This document shows positions 48,481 to 59,937 of a stretch of DNA of 64,000 bases, piece by piece. The position numbers and the translations under genes were made by a program. Source of the stretch: Armillaria gallica (taxonomy: Eukaryota > Basidiomycota > Agaricomycetes > Agaricales > Physalacriaceae); the NCBI GenBank assembly GCA_037576215.1, contig JBANDB010000005.1, positions 2,294,001-2,358,000 of the forward strand, read 5' to 3'. The first letter of the stretch is position 1. Each line of letters begins with the position of its first letter. A model generated the notes under the pieces. That model saw only the letters and a program-made list of their open reading frames with translations, was not told the origin of the DNA and made no database searches.

Positions 48481-49728
48481 TCACTCGGCTTTGCCGTCCC
48501 TTCGAACCAATATCCTTTCCAAATCCCGCACAGATCCAACTTCGTGTGCCTTTGATTCAGCTTCAAGCACAACAACCTGTGCACGCAGAGTCAATACTTC
48601 CTCTTCCAACGTACAATTCTTCTTCTGCAGAGCTCGTCGAGCTTCTCTTTCTGATTCAAGTTGGTGCCGTAGAGACGTCATCTCTTGTCCCAAGGTGGCG
48701 CTAATTCTCCAAAGGCTCTCAGTCAATCCGGGAGTGGATGGTTCGGGTGCTGGGAGCGAGCGGCTTGGGTGCGACTCACGAGTCGCCTCAGTCCGGCGCC
48801 TTTTGGATGGAGGGCGGGGAGAATGGGTGCTTTGCGAGGTTGCATCGGACGGGTGTTTTCGTTTGCGTGCAGCAGCGCTTTCGCAATGTGCGAACTCCAC
48901 GGCACATAAACGGCATTCACCGTCGTTTAGACGCTGGCTGCTCTTGTAAATGCAGTCAATATTTGCTTCGATGCACCGTCGGCACTGCAAGGATCCTCTG
49001 ATGAGTTGACGGAATCCTCATTGGACCAGATCGCACACTTACAGCCGGTTCGCGCTTAACGCATTTCAACACCCCAATCTCCCAAATCAGTGTTACTGAG
49101 GACCCAATTACCTGCACGCTCTTCGGGTTGGGTCTCGTAGTCTGTGGTGTCGAGGGTCAACACGAGGTGTGCGTACTCGCCCTTGTTCATAGCGAGCCGG
49201 ACGGCTTCGAGTTCAGCCTCGGTTGCTACTTTGAGGAGGGTATTCCCGAAGTTTCGAAGAGAACGGTGAACGTATTCAGACCACTCTTCTTTGGGGAGTC
49301 GGGGCCGGTATCCACACCGAGCAGAGAGCGTTCTCCAAATTTTCTGAAGAAGAAAGTAATAAGTTATGAAGAAAGTGATGTATTTCACGAGCTTCGCTGC
49401 ACCTGTCCATTTGTGCGAGATCGTGGTCCTGCGTCCTGTTGGACCCTCTCTGATTCAGAGGAGTGATTATCTCAAGGCTAGGTTCGGGTGCGTTTTCGCT
49501 GTTCGTCACGGATCCGGGCCCGATGTCAGATTCTATGTCATCGACCGTCAAATTCAGTAGATCTAGGTCGTGGCATCGAGCGTAGTTGGTGCCAGGCGCT
49601 ACCATAAAGTTGGATGGAGTGGTAGAAGAATGTTGATGGTGGTCTGATGGAAGCTTTTCCCAACCGTCCAGCGCCAAACTTGTTGTGCTTCGCATTGAGC
49701 ACGGAAGCAATACCTTTTTGTACGTCAA
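48481..49728 (-). pseudogene. Cys6-cluster coiled-coil protein B (frameshifted)
   Basis: The middle exon (49343-49043) and last exon (48984-48481) match protein A. They encode WRTLSARCGYRPRLP, EAVRLAMNKGEYAHLVLTLD and WVLSNTDLGDWG, then CRRCIEANIDC...CRLCAVEFAHC with the same C-X2-C-X6-C-X12-C-X2-C-X6-C spacing, a basic linker and a coiled coil. The middle exon is 301 nt against 300 in A. The extra base falls in a GGGG run (TTGGGGTG, minus strand) and shifts the frame into a stop (GVEMR*) just before the splice site. The 5' exon is unclear: SRTNGQ matches A at the junction but has no open frame back to an ATG. Extra sequence up to 49728 is open but in another frame. Confidence 0.65.
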
Positions 49729-49848
49729 TTTTCCCCCTCCGTTCCATTCTGTTTCACTAAAGGTTTTATATTCAATCAGATATTCAAAATACGCATTTCA
49801 AGAAATGGTATAACGCTCGTTGTACAAAAATTCCCCAAGCCTAGTAGC

Positions 49849-50952
49849 CTACTGAGCACCTATATTGTCAAAGCCGGTCATAATTTCATCGGTAGCTTGG
49901 ATCACTTTCACCAGGAATTTGCTCTTCAGGTCTTCTAACGCCTTCCTCGTGGCACCCACCCGTTCCGCTAGCCTTGCGTTCCCGACTTTCAATGTTGCGA
50001 TTTCCGCTTCGAGCAGCTCACCCCGTGCCTTGAAATCCCCGCTCTGCTGCTTTGCGGCTTGCAGCTCCCTATGATATATCACGAGGGTCGACGTAGATCT
50101 ATCACACTCCTTTTCAAGTTCTTGGATGCGAGCTTCGTATTTCTTCGTCTCCTTGGTCCATAACTCGCTAATGAGGGCGGGCACGGATTTTGAGGTTTGG
50201 GAATCCGTGCCAGTGGGGAGTATGCACGGCGATGAGGACAAGGAAGAAGGATCATCGGCAAACAGGTCGAACTTGTGCTTCTTGGAAACGGCCTGGATGC
50301 TCCCTGACGTCTCGTCTCCGCTCTTCCGCTTCCCAGATGACGCTGAGCCTTCCCTGTGGTCTATTGATTCAGGCTGTTTCGCAACTGGACGGTTGCCTTT
50401 TGGTGTCGTGCCATCACATCGTGAGCATTTCACAGAACAGAGTCGGCAAGCTGCGTTGTTCGGTCGGTGGCTGTTTGTATACATGCATGGTATTCCCGCG
50501 TCGGCGCAGCGTTGACACTAGAAGATTGCCAGTTAAGTACTGAGGAGGTTATCGATGCTCTAGGAAGAGAACCTACTGGGATGGGGCGAAGGATTTGTGC
50601 CACTCCCCAGGCGTTTAAATCAGCGTTCCCGATCCTCCATACTTTTGCTTCTCCCTGCTTCTTCAACCTCGCTCTATAATCCGTCTGATCGAGGATTACA
50701 ACCATGTGAGCATACTCTCCGACATCCATCGCCAATCGAGCGATCTCCTGATGACGCTCGGGTCCCTTGAGAAGGTCAGAACCTAAGTTCTGAAGGACCC
50801 TTGTCTGATAGTCCTTCCAATTTTCCCCGTGGTCGTGGGTTTTGTGCCCAAGTCTCTTAGCTGCTGTCGGCCATCCCGCCTGAGGAAGATTGTCAGGCTC
50901 ATGCGAATCTGAGAGTGGGAGGATATCGTACTTTGGCAGATGCTCGGGTCAT
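49849..50952 (-). CDS. Cys6-cluster coiled-coil protein D (Zn(II)2Cys6-like)
   Basis: Three exons (50952-50932, 50879-50577, 50517-49849) give 330 residues, and the model closes. The short first exon gives MTRASAK, comparable to MTVSRTNRQ at the same junction in A; further 5' exons are possible. The middle exon holds WPTAAKRLGHK, DYQTRVLQNLGSDLLKG, RLAMDVGEYAHMVVILDQTD and WRIGNADLNAWGVAQILRP. The last exon starts with CQRCADAGIPC...CRLCSVKCSRC, again C-X2-C-X6-C-X12-C-X2-C-X6-C. A Ser-rich linker with KKHKF and a coiled coil (KYEARIQELEKECDRS, LEAEIATLKVGNARLAERV) follow. Function unknown; a zinc-bound dimer is the simplest guess. Confidence 0.72.
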
Positions 50953-53039
50953 CACGACGCTGGTCGTGTTGGGTGTTTTTTCCTTGGGAGTTTGGATTTG
51001 ATCATCGTCGGTGGACGTGTCTAGGTCGCTGAGTGGCGAATCGCGGGACGAGGGTCTTGTTTCAACTACGTCTGGTTCACGTTCCTATTCTGCGGACCTA
51101 CGATGAGATGAGGCATGGGACTGCATGGGAAGACGCATGCCGTCCACAGATTCAGCCATCTTTTCCTTTCCGTCGATGGGAGTGTTTGTACGACAAAGAC
51201 GCTGTCCGATACTGGTGGTTCGTGTCGGAATCTCAACGTGAACTTTGGCAGACATCGAAACAATGGTCACACAAGCCAGTGGGTACAGTGGAGTTTACTT
51301 TCGGAAGGTTCATGCGCAGAAACTATACAGTTCAACGAAGGTTTCCGAGTAAATAAGCGCAATGCCAGCATATGAGGTCTCATGCTAGAATTACAGCGGT
51401 CCGCTTAGGAATTGAGCGTCCTTCGATACCGATGGAGTGTGATTACCGTGTTATTCTGCCGGCGGGCCGGTGAGAAAAAATAGATTCGATGTCTGCCCAG
51501 TGATAAACGAGGTTAACTCCAAATGCAGCCAAAAGAGATCATACGTGCAGCATCGTAGAGTCATAGGCGTTGGGTTGAGGGCATATCCTAATTGTTCCAC
51601 TCGAATTGGATGGCGAAAGTGTTAGTGTATTAAACTTAAACAAAGTTGCAAACTGCATGACTTCTAGAGTTGACAGCAGATAGCGGTCATTGAAATTCGA
51701 CACAATAGAAATTCCTGTTTTGCGTATGAGAGGCTTCGACCTAGGCAAAAACGTGATACTGGCGAGGGAGATTACGCCTTCTGCTAATGAATATGAGTCT
51801 CGGGAACGTCGCAAAAAATACTTTTTTCACACCTCGGAGAGAAAAGGTAGGATAAGGTTTAGGTGACGGTGTCAAGCTTGTCTAAGGCAGACAGACAGGT
51901 GGTGAGAACAATTAGAGTCGCTATTGCGGTGATGCGCAGATCGGAAAGTCTGCATCAACGGCAAGAGTCGCGTTGGTGTGGTTACTTGTGATAGAAGGGT
52001 ATCGGTGTTCGTAAGTAGCACTGACTTTTTTTGCCTACGTCCATCAAGTCGGATTTAGTGGAGATTCAAGCTGAACGAAGAGTTCTAGTGCTTACGGATC
52101 ATCAAAATTATCCTGAGTCGTGTATGGGCCACGACTTGCGCAGTTTCGCCGAAAGACCGTTTGCTCCGCTATTGCACGCGCTCGAAAATTCAACTGAGAC
52201 ATTTGAGTGGGGCGGGCCGCGATAACGGTAAACCTCCCACGAAGAAAACAATAGGAAGATTCATGGACAAATGGGTCCCGTACCACTGCAAACAATGATT
52301 AGCACAAACGGGCCTTAACCGGTTACTGAACACCCAGGATGCCTTCGTAGATCTGGGGTCGTTCTGACTCGACGGATGATCTGTACACACGCCACTAGAA
52401 GCGCCTTGAAGTAAGGCACGAGCATATGATATTTCTTCAAAGCATTCCACCGTTCCTAGTGATGATCGGCAAATTACGCTCGAGGCGTTTCGACATTGTA
52501 CGTCGGAAGTCCCGACAGTAGACAATTAGACGGGTAGGATTTTTCCACGGCCGAGAAGCTCGTGTTTTTCATCTGTAGCTAGAACCGAATCATTAGCGCG
52601 GGGTGGGTTGATAAGTATGCAGGCCAGTAGGAGTGTTCCAAGACCCGGAAATCAGCTGCAGGAAAATTGAATAGATGGTTTGAAGAAACTTGGCGTTTAC
52701 ATACACCGAGATACATCATACAATGTCCACCCGACGCCCACTGCGAGAACGTAATTCCCAGTCAGGATCACGAACGCCACCCCGAGCCCTGGCTTTTTGT
52801 TTGGAAGGTCCAACTGCCGAGAAAAGTCAATCTGTCTAGATGCCTTATTGTTTACAATGTTTCTAGATGATACGGAACCCACCTCTTATTGTGAAGTCAA
52901 GCGGTACGTCCAAAAAAGGAAGGTCACGCCTCCTGATCGCAAATCAGAGTTTGTCTAATTGCGCTTTGGGAAAAAAAGACAATAAGCCTTGAGCCGTGCA
53001 AAATGAAAGTGAGACAGACCCGGTACGTTAGGTGGGGTC
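50953..53039. other. Intergenic region
   Basis: Two kilobases without a supported gene. The first 100 bases are open on the minus strand (SRDSPLSDLDTSTDDDQIQ) and could be a 5' exon of protein D. The rest holds short frames only. Confidence 0.4.
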
Positions 53040-53046
53040 TATAAAG
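53040..53046 (+). promoter_or_regulatory. TATA box of pheromone gene P5
   Basis: TATAAAG about 110 bp before the P5 start codon. Confidence 0.55.
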
Positions 53047-53153
53047 GGAGGAGAGGTGGTTGAGATAACGCCAGGTTCTGATCTCCAGCCCCCGCTTGCG
53101 ATACCATCATACCTCTCTCGTACCTTCACGCGTACTCATCCTCATCATCACAA

Positions 53154-53285
53154 ATGGATAGCTTCGAGTGGGTTGCAACAATCGTTTCGGAGAAGTCGGT
53201 CGAAGATGACGAACTTTCTGCCTTGGAGGGCACTATCAATGAGGCGTCCGGCTCTTCGGGCACCAGTGGATGCGTTATAGCATGA
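53154..53285 (+). CDS. Mating pheromone precursor P5 (CaaX peptide)
   Basis: A single exon of 43 residues starts MDSFEWVATIVSEKSVEDDE and ends NEASGSSGTSGCVIA with TGA. CVIA is the CaaX box, and the MDSF start is shared with P3 and P4. Unlike the other four, there is no Glu-Arg or Asp-Arg pair 8-11 residues before the Cys; the nearest charged candidate is LEGTINEASG. It lies 8.5 kb beyond the last receptor, past the Cys6 gene family, with no receptor next to it. It may be a pheromone with an unusual processing site or a non-mating pheromone-like peptide. Confidence 0.8.
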   Translation: MDSFEWVATIVSEKSVEDDELSALEGTINEASGSSGTSGCVIA

Positions 53286-56200
53286 TTTACCTTCGGGTTT
53301 GACTGTTATGAACTCTTATATTGCAGTAAGTTTTCTATAATTCAATGCGACGATATCAGACTTACCTTTGGTTCTTGTAGATATATTTTTCGCACTAATA
53401 CGCTGAATATTCGCGTTTACATTTGCATCATTCGTATTGTCGGCATTGCCGTCCTATGTCTCGGAGAATGGAGGTGGGTGGGTGGTCTGAGGAGTTGTTG
53501 ACGCTTGGAGAGTGATAGCGCATTAGCATTGAGAGTCGCCAGGGGGGGGAATTGCAGACTATCTTCGACCTTCCAGTCTGCGATTGGCAGTTTTATTGTT
53601 ATTCTACATTTGGCATTAGCCCTCATCATTGGATGTACAACAATCATACGTTCGTCATATCGTATCAATCTGTTACGCTTGAGGTTTAGAAAAAGAGAAG
53701 GGGCTAAATTGTAATGGCTTCTGGAGCGTGATCGTTCTTCACGGCTACGGCTTGAGTGCTAGTTCAGAATCGGTGTAAGGTGCTGTTTTTGTGCATTCGG
53801 CTCGCTAGGCGCTTGTGCATCTGTATACCCAAGCTACGTGTCGCTGAATACAGATTATGCACACTGTTTCACTGAGAGAAAATTGCAAGCCATTCTAAAG
53901 TCGCGAAAAATCGCTCCGGGTAGTATGTTAACGCGTCATACGAGAATTGTCAACTGGCATGGGCTAGAATTGCTGGTGGTCAGAATGATCTTTTTCTAAA
54001 GAGAATCTAATAACACGATGAAACATACGAAAACGTTCATGGTGTAGTGAAGGCCAGCCCTGTAGTGACGGATGCTGAACGAAGCGTTCAAGAAATGACC
54101 GGAGCTTCTATTTTTAGGCCTTCTCCGGAACCGACGAGTCGGATAAAGCCGGGACCGGGGTACTTGAAAACCTTCCATTCAACAACCACGATGTCCTCAA
54201 TTTTTTGGCGAATAAGGGCATACGTAAATCCATCCCAAGTTCTGAAACAACCGCTTCTGGAGAATGAGGTTTGTGCTTTGTCAATTAAAAAAATCATTTT
54301 CTTGTAGTTGCTGATTTTGTTTGTGTTTAGAGTAGCGCTGTCTTATCTTGCCTTCGGGCAGGATAATCGCGTTCACGTTCGCTTTGCTAGATGATTCTAG
54401 TTCCCGTACTTCACTTATCAAGGATGCGCTGGTACCGAGGATGGTGCCCATCGAAGAGACAGGCTACTAGTACTGCTCGAGCAAATTGCCGTCGTCCATG
54501 GTGTGGTTGTCATTTTCTGTGAGGGTTTCAGGGTCTAATTGTTTCTGTAGGTTACTGTCGGGCCTTCTACACTAGACCACGACCGTCCACGACGGGTCCG
54601 GTTTCGACAGCGATGATAGCGTTATGGTATCAGGGACTACGGCAACCTCGCTGACACTGTTTTGGCCGGTGGATACTTCACCTGCGCTAACCGTACTGGC
54701 TGTACAGCGCCGGCTATCTTCAGTCTTCAACTTTTAATGCAACATGAAACGCGTCAGCATCCCCAAGTCTTCGACATTCCGGTGGGCAGACTGTACGTGT
54801 TTATTCCTCGTCCTGATTGCAGGCAGGCTGATCACGCTCCCCCGGTTAGTGGATCATCGAAGCAGACATGTTTATGCCACGGCTTTACGCATGTTATACT
54901 TTGCTTACAGCTACCGAATATGAGAGATTGGTCTGGCAAAGTATGACGTGGAGAGGCAGACGCCAGTCCACCTCCACTTAATTGGTTATCGATGGTACGT
55001 TCGCTTGGTACGTTGTCAGGCCTATTCTGGATTGTGGTGAGTTTCTTTAACAAGGTCAAGCAGGTCGTATCCTGATTCTTCGCAGCTTCGAAAACCTTTG
55101 ATTGATGTATGACTGTCTTTTCCAGGGTCCCGTAAGCTCCTCTCGTTATACTACGATTCATCAGCTGAAGGTCTTTCTTGTGGCCGCAGGCGATCTTTGC
55201 CTTTGATTTGGAAGATTCGTACTGCCGACTACGCCGACTCCTTTATTCTGGGGACTTGACCGACGAATGTTTGAAGGAAAGAATGCTGTTGCGAGTAGAA
55301 CCTCCGGAGAAACGCTTTTTACTGATGACTGTCGCTGTCACTCTGCAACTCTGACGTCCTCTCGGACGGTCTTCTATCTACATTCCAGGACTTCTGAATT
55401 CTCCTGCGCTTGTATAGATGCTTGCCCCCAACGTATGTCCCTTGCTCGTTGGTCCTATTCCGCTTCCAATATCGTATCTAGTGAAATTAAGCAGTATTGA
55501 CGAAATGTCCGTTTATACGCTGCTAGTCATTGGTCACGCAGCGTCCACGACCAACTATCAGTGCATAGACAGCTCTTACGGCATACCTATCGAGCTTAGC
55601 TCGCCGACGACGTGGCCCAATACCGTCCTTGCAAATGCCATGCCATTTTCCTTCCTTTGGATATTGTGACGTCAGCTGCTCGTGCAGACTACCCAATGTC
55701 CACTCTCGCGGTGCGAACCTGGCGACCAATTGAACTTGCTACATTTTATGGGAATAGCCGGGAGCCCGACCACGCATTGCCGCGGTTCTTGTACCATCAC
55801 ACCGAGGGCCGCAAGCAACGACCGGCTCCGTCGCAGAAGGATGCGCTCAATACGGGACAGTAATGGCATACAAGAAGACGGGCTCAGACTCAAGGTGGCC
55901 AATCCTCGATGCGAGCAGTAGGATCTGCAATACGAAATGGCGCCAAGTGGGCCGCAGGTGGACGACACGGCTGGAGTGACGTCCTCGTCAAAATCTTGCT
56001 TTGACCACTTTTGGTCGTTCTAGTAGCTGCTCCCAGTTTGATAACGTCTATCCAACGCGTTTCTTGATGTAGTCAGGACAAGTCCTTGGGTGTATGTTAC
56101 TTCACAACTGACAAGTCCTTGTTTCAATAGTGGTGGATCGACCTAGCAATGATTGCCCCCGGGTCTCCATTATTATGTCGCGAACCATAATGATTAAGTA

Positions 56201-56710
56201 AATGGTTGACGATGGTGATAACGCAACCAGTGCACAGTCTTTTGCTGAGAGGAGAGGGAATGCGAGCAGCTCCTCCTGAGGTCACTTAACATATTCTTGT
56301 AGTTATCTGGATTTAACATGTCGAGTCAAAGATCTTGTGACACGACAAGGTTCGTAGATGATTGCCTGCGAGGCTGATGAGTCGTTGGTGGCGGCAATCG
56401 GAAATTATGCATTACGCAAAAATCGACGACATGCACCAAAGACATTATTGCCGGTTTGCTATAAATAAGCCTAGCTACGTCAGACGGCGTATATTATTAC
56501 CCGTCACGCGATCCAGTCTTTCGACAGCTTCTCTTTTGACCACCATCATCGACGACCACCTCGCCGTTGCCGACCACAACGACCACCACAGCGTCGACGC
56601 CTATATCAAAAACATTTGTTTTTCGGAAATATCACAACTGATAGCCGTGCCCAACAGGCGCGTAATGTGCATGGCTGATGACCGTACGTCCTTTTTCCCT
56701 CGCTACCACC
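53286..56710. other. Long intergenic region
   Basis: 3.4 kb without a supported gene. Short frames (for example 54832-55161 minus, 56362-56721 plus) show no domain. A stretch GACCACCATCATCGACGACC precedes the next gene. Confidence 0.4.
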
Positions 56711-58053
56711 ATGAACTCTAATCTTTCCCAGGATACGCTCAGAAAGAGAATGCACCTACTTGAACGTGCGCAATCCGAAATGTCGAAGAAATCGAAGGAA
56801 ACGGATGCTGGACACCACACGGAGGACACGTCGCTGACGGAGCTGGAGTATGAGACGGGCACGGAATCCAGTGAAGACTTGTCGCCAATGTCTGGAAAGC
56901 CCTTGGCATCCACAAGTCGTCCAGAGCGGGATGCTCGTACGACTAGAGATCTCGAGGACGAGACATCGAGCAATCGCGCTTGGTACCAATTCGATCTTGC
57001 CGTTGTCGCGGCTCTTGTTTCAGCAGTAGGAAACCTTCTCACAGGAGGCGACCTCGTCAAAAACCTGCTGTATATATTGCTCTTGCTCTTTTACCTCCAC
57101 CAGCTCATCGAAGGTGAGTTCTATCGCTCCTATCCAAGTCTCACTTCCTGATTTTTCCCACAGTTCCTTGGACAATGTATCAGAATGCCAGGCCTCGTCG
57201 TCGCTCACCACATTTACCACCTGATCCATCTCCTGAAGACGTCCACAAACAAGATGCTCATACCGAGCTTCGAAGGATGGAAATATTCTTCTTGATTCTT
57301 GCGACGATATCTCCCTTCCTCGGAGCCTCTTTTCTTCGCTACATCCTAGCACTGATCGCAGGCGAAGACATTCTCACCTGGTTCAGCACCGGCCTCTTCC
57401 TTCTCGCCACCGGCATCCGTCCGTGGACGCATGTCGTCGAGCGTCTCTCTCTCAGAATATCGCACCTCCATGATGTCATACATTATCCCAGCCCTGAGCA
57501 GACCACTGAAGATTTGCGCCAACAATTGACGGACGTGAAGCAACAGATGGAGAAGATCGAGCATACCCTGGGGAAGGTCCGGCGGAGAATGGATGATGGA
57601 GCCGAGGCGATGTATGAGTATGTCGATGAAGCTGTGGACGTTGTAGAAAAGAGCGTGCGGAGGCATGAGAAGAAGTGTGAGAAGCAGGACCAGAGGGTCA
57701 AGGATGTCGAGATTTCTGTGGAGTCTCTGAGGAAGGTTCGAGGGCGATATTTGGATGCGAACGCGAATCCTTCGCTACTCTCGTACGTGCTGCCCGCATG
57801 GCTCGTCTCTCCACCGCCGCGTCCTTCTGCGACCAAGTATCCTCCTCCCCTGTCGCCCTCATTCTCTACGGCGTCGTCTTCGTTTGGACCCTCGGAACGT
57901 CTGCCAACGATACCTGAAAATGGCAGGCTAAATTTACGAAAGCCGGTTCCGGAGCCTCCTACGGGATTGGGTACGAGGCTCCTATATGGGACTGTTTCTC
58001 TAGTAACGCTCCCTATTCGCGTCGCGGTCGCCGTGGTTGACCGAACTGTATAA
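56711..58053 (+). CDS. Membrane protein with C-terminal coiled coil, unknown function
   Basis: Two exons (56711-57113, 57164-58053) give 430 residues, and the model closes. An in-frame ATG at 56678 would add 11 residues. The N-terminal 90 residues are acidic and Ser-rich (LTELEYETGTESSEDLSP). Two hydrophobic segments then follow (FDLAVVAALVSAVGNLL and NLLYILLLLFYLHQLIE), then an Arg/Pro-rich loop (NARPRRRSPHLPPDP). A further pair comes next (EIFFLILATISPFLGASFLR, TWFSTGLFLLATGI), then a coiled coil (LRQQLTDVKQQMEKIEHTLG) and a Pro/Ser-rich region. A final amphipathic stretch (LLYGTVSLVTLPIRVAVAVV) ends the protein. I do not recognise a named family; an organelle membrane location is possible. 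Confidence 0.75.
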
Positions 58054-58253
58054 AAGGAGTGTATTAAACGCTTTGTGTCTCGTTTGTTATTTATTTTGCA
58101 ATCCATTCTCGTACCGCATGTGTCGTTTGTATTATTCTCTTCCTTCACGCTTATTTCCGTGTATCTGGTCTTTGATATCTTCGCTATAGACTACGTACGT
58201 TGCGCGATTTGGATCACTTTGTGTATTGGTGGTAATTCTACGGAACAAATAAT

Positions 58254-58630
58254 CCCCGATTCTTTCCGATAGTAGAGAGGAAGAAAGAGGGTGTTTGTCA
58301 AAGGGTAAACGACCGATCAACCACCATAGGGTGTTGGCAGGGGCTATTTGGTCCGATTAGGTTTTGCGTACTTGATCTTCTGGACCAAACTTTCTCTACC
58401 GACAGTCTCCGAGAGGTCTGAGACAAGTCTTCGCCGTTTGTTTAGGCCGGCGACGACTCCTCAGCTATATAAGAGTTGCCGCACATCGTCAGTCACACCT
58501 ACAGTATGTTTCCAATTATTGTCTGTTTATTGCGTGTGCTTAGTAACATATCTCGTTAATATCTGGTAGTTTGTTCTACGGACCTCATCTCGAGCACAGA
58601 AGGCTTTCTTGTAGGTATCAACGACGACCT
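58254..58630 (+). repeat. Dispersed repeat, copy 2 (LTR-like)
   Basis: It matches 35092-35490 on the same strand, 23 kb apart. It carries a TATATAAGAG motif about two thirds along, then TTGTAGGTATCAACGACGAC at its end. No internal retroelement genes lie next to it, so if it is an LTR it is solo. Confidence 0.65.
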
Positions 58631-59687
58631 TGCTGCCCAGCGACGACGTTCTAGGTTCCCCGTTTTTGCAAGCTTCCTTGCCGTTTACCTCGCTGGACCT
58701 AACCTTTCCTCCATACATCCTCCCCTGGGTCTGAGACAGGTTTTGCCACCTGTCTCTGCAGCTGGTGAGTATTTTGATATATAAGATCCATCGACGCCGG
58801 TTTATGGGCCCTACGGAACTAATCTTTGTCGGTACGTCTTAATATCTGTTTGTCTTCTGTACTGATAGAACCGGCAATACTTCAGAACACTCTTCCATTG
58901 TTCCAAAGCTGAGTTTTGAAGCAATTGGGTGCGCATCTATTATCCCGTTGTTATTCCGTACTGATTCCCCTTTCCTATCTGCAGTCGGTTTTGTTGTTTC
59001 GTGGACAGCGCCTTCTTACTCGCGAAGAACGTCGAATCGCATTCCCCGTTTTCGCGGTAGAGCCTCAACTCCCACGACATCATCACGCCTTCTACCCTTC
59101 ATAAGCTTCCTTGTCGTGAGCGTTGTTGGAAGTGGGTGTCCCTGCGGATGATAGCCGGTTTACTAATTCGTATCAACGGTATTATGAACCTATGTATTGT
59201 TCAGAATTTCCTGATATTTTCTCATCGACTTGCTGCGTGTCGCGATGGCTGAAACAGTTCTTCCTAGGGCGGATTCCGGAATTGTGGATGTCTTAATTGA
59301 ATCGAAGGGGTTCTTATTGTTGAGAATTTTTCCTCCAGAAAAGTTTCATCGAGTCTCAAGAATTCCATCCTTGCGCCTGTGAGAGCTAGTTTGTACAGTG
59401 CAATTTAACGTGAAATTTCATGACGAAAGAACAGCAAGAAGGCTTCGAGGGGATCAGTATCTAGACAAAATTTCCGTCCATTACTGTACCACAGCACCAG
59501 CGCCCCGACTTCATTGCTGATAAGTTTATTGACGCTGCACACTGGATAGCGGTTATGGACGATGAATTGTTGATGCCACTGATTTCCTTGAGGTCGGATG
59601 GACATCCCACATGGTGCCCTGTTCTACGTGAAGTACATTTATGTGATCACTACTACTACTCAATATTGTTGGAAGAAGCCGGATATG

Positions 59688-59730
59688 GGGGAAGAATCGG
59701 GGGCCGGCACGAAGCTGCCGCTACTGGATT
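59688..59730 (+). repeat. 43-bp dispersed repeat, copy 2
   Basis: Nearly identical to 37805-37847 (GGGGAAGAATCGGGGGCCGG ... CTACTGGATT). Confidence 0.75.
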
Positions 59731-59937
59731 TATAATGGTTTGATCTGATTGTATGCCGGGTATAACTGAATCAGCCTTGGTCTACATGGATCGACATTGA
59801 TTATACTTGTGACGGTCCGTCGGGCAAGAATACATATGTGATCGTTCCTCAAGTCTAGCCACAATCGTGTTACAACAAACCTTACGTTGTGTTGCAATTT
59901 GTACTTGTATAAATAACGAATGGGTACATTATGTACT

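Larger units (their letters stand above)
58054..59937. other. Intergenic region with repeats
   Basis: There is no gene. It contains the second LTR-like repeat copy (58254-58630) and the second 43-bp repeat (59688-59730); the rest has short frames only. Confidence 0.45.

Noticed and set aside
57483..58148. 221-codon minus-strand frame
   Set aside because: Antisense to the membrane/coiled-coil gene.
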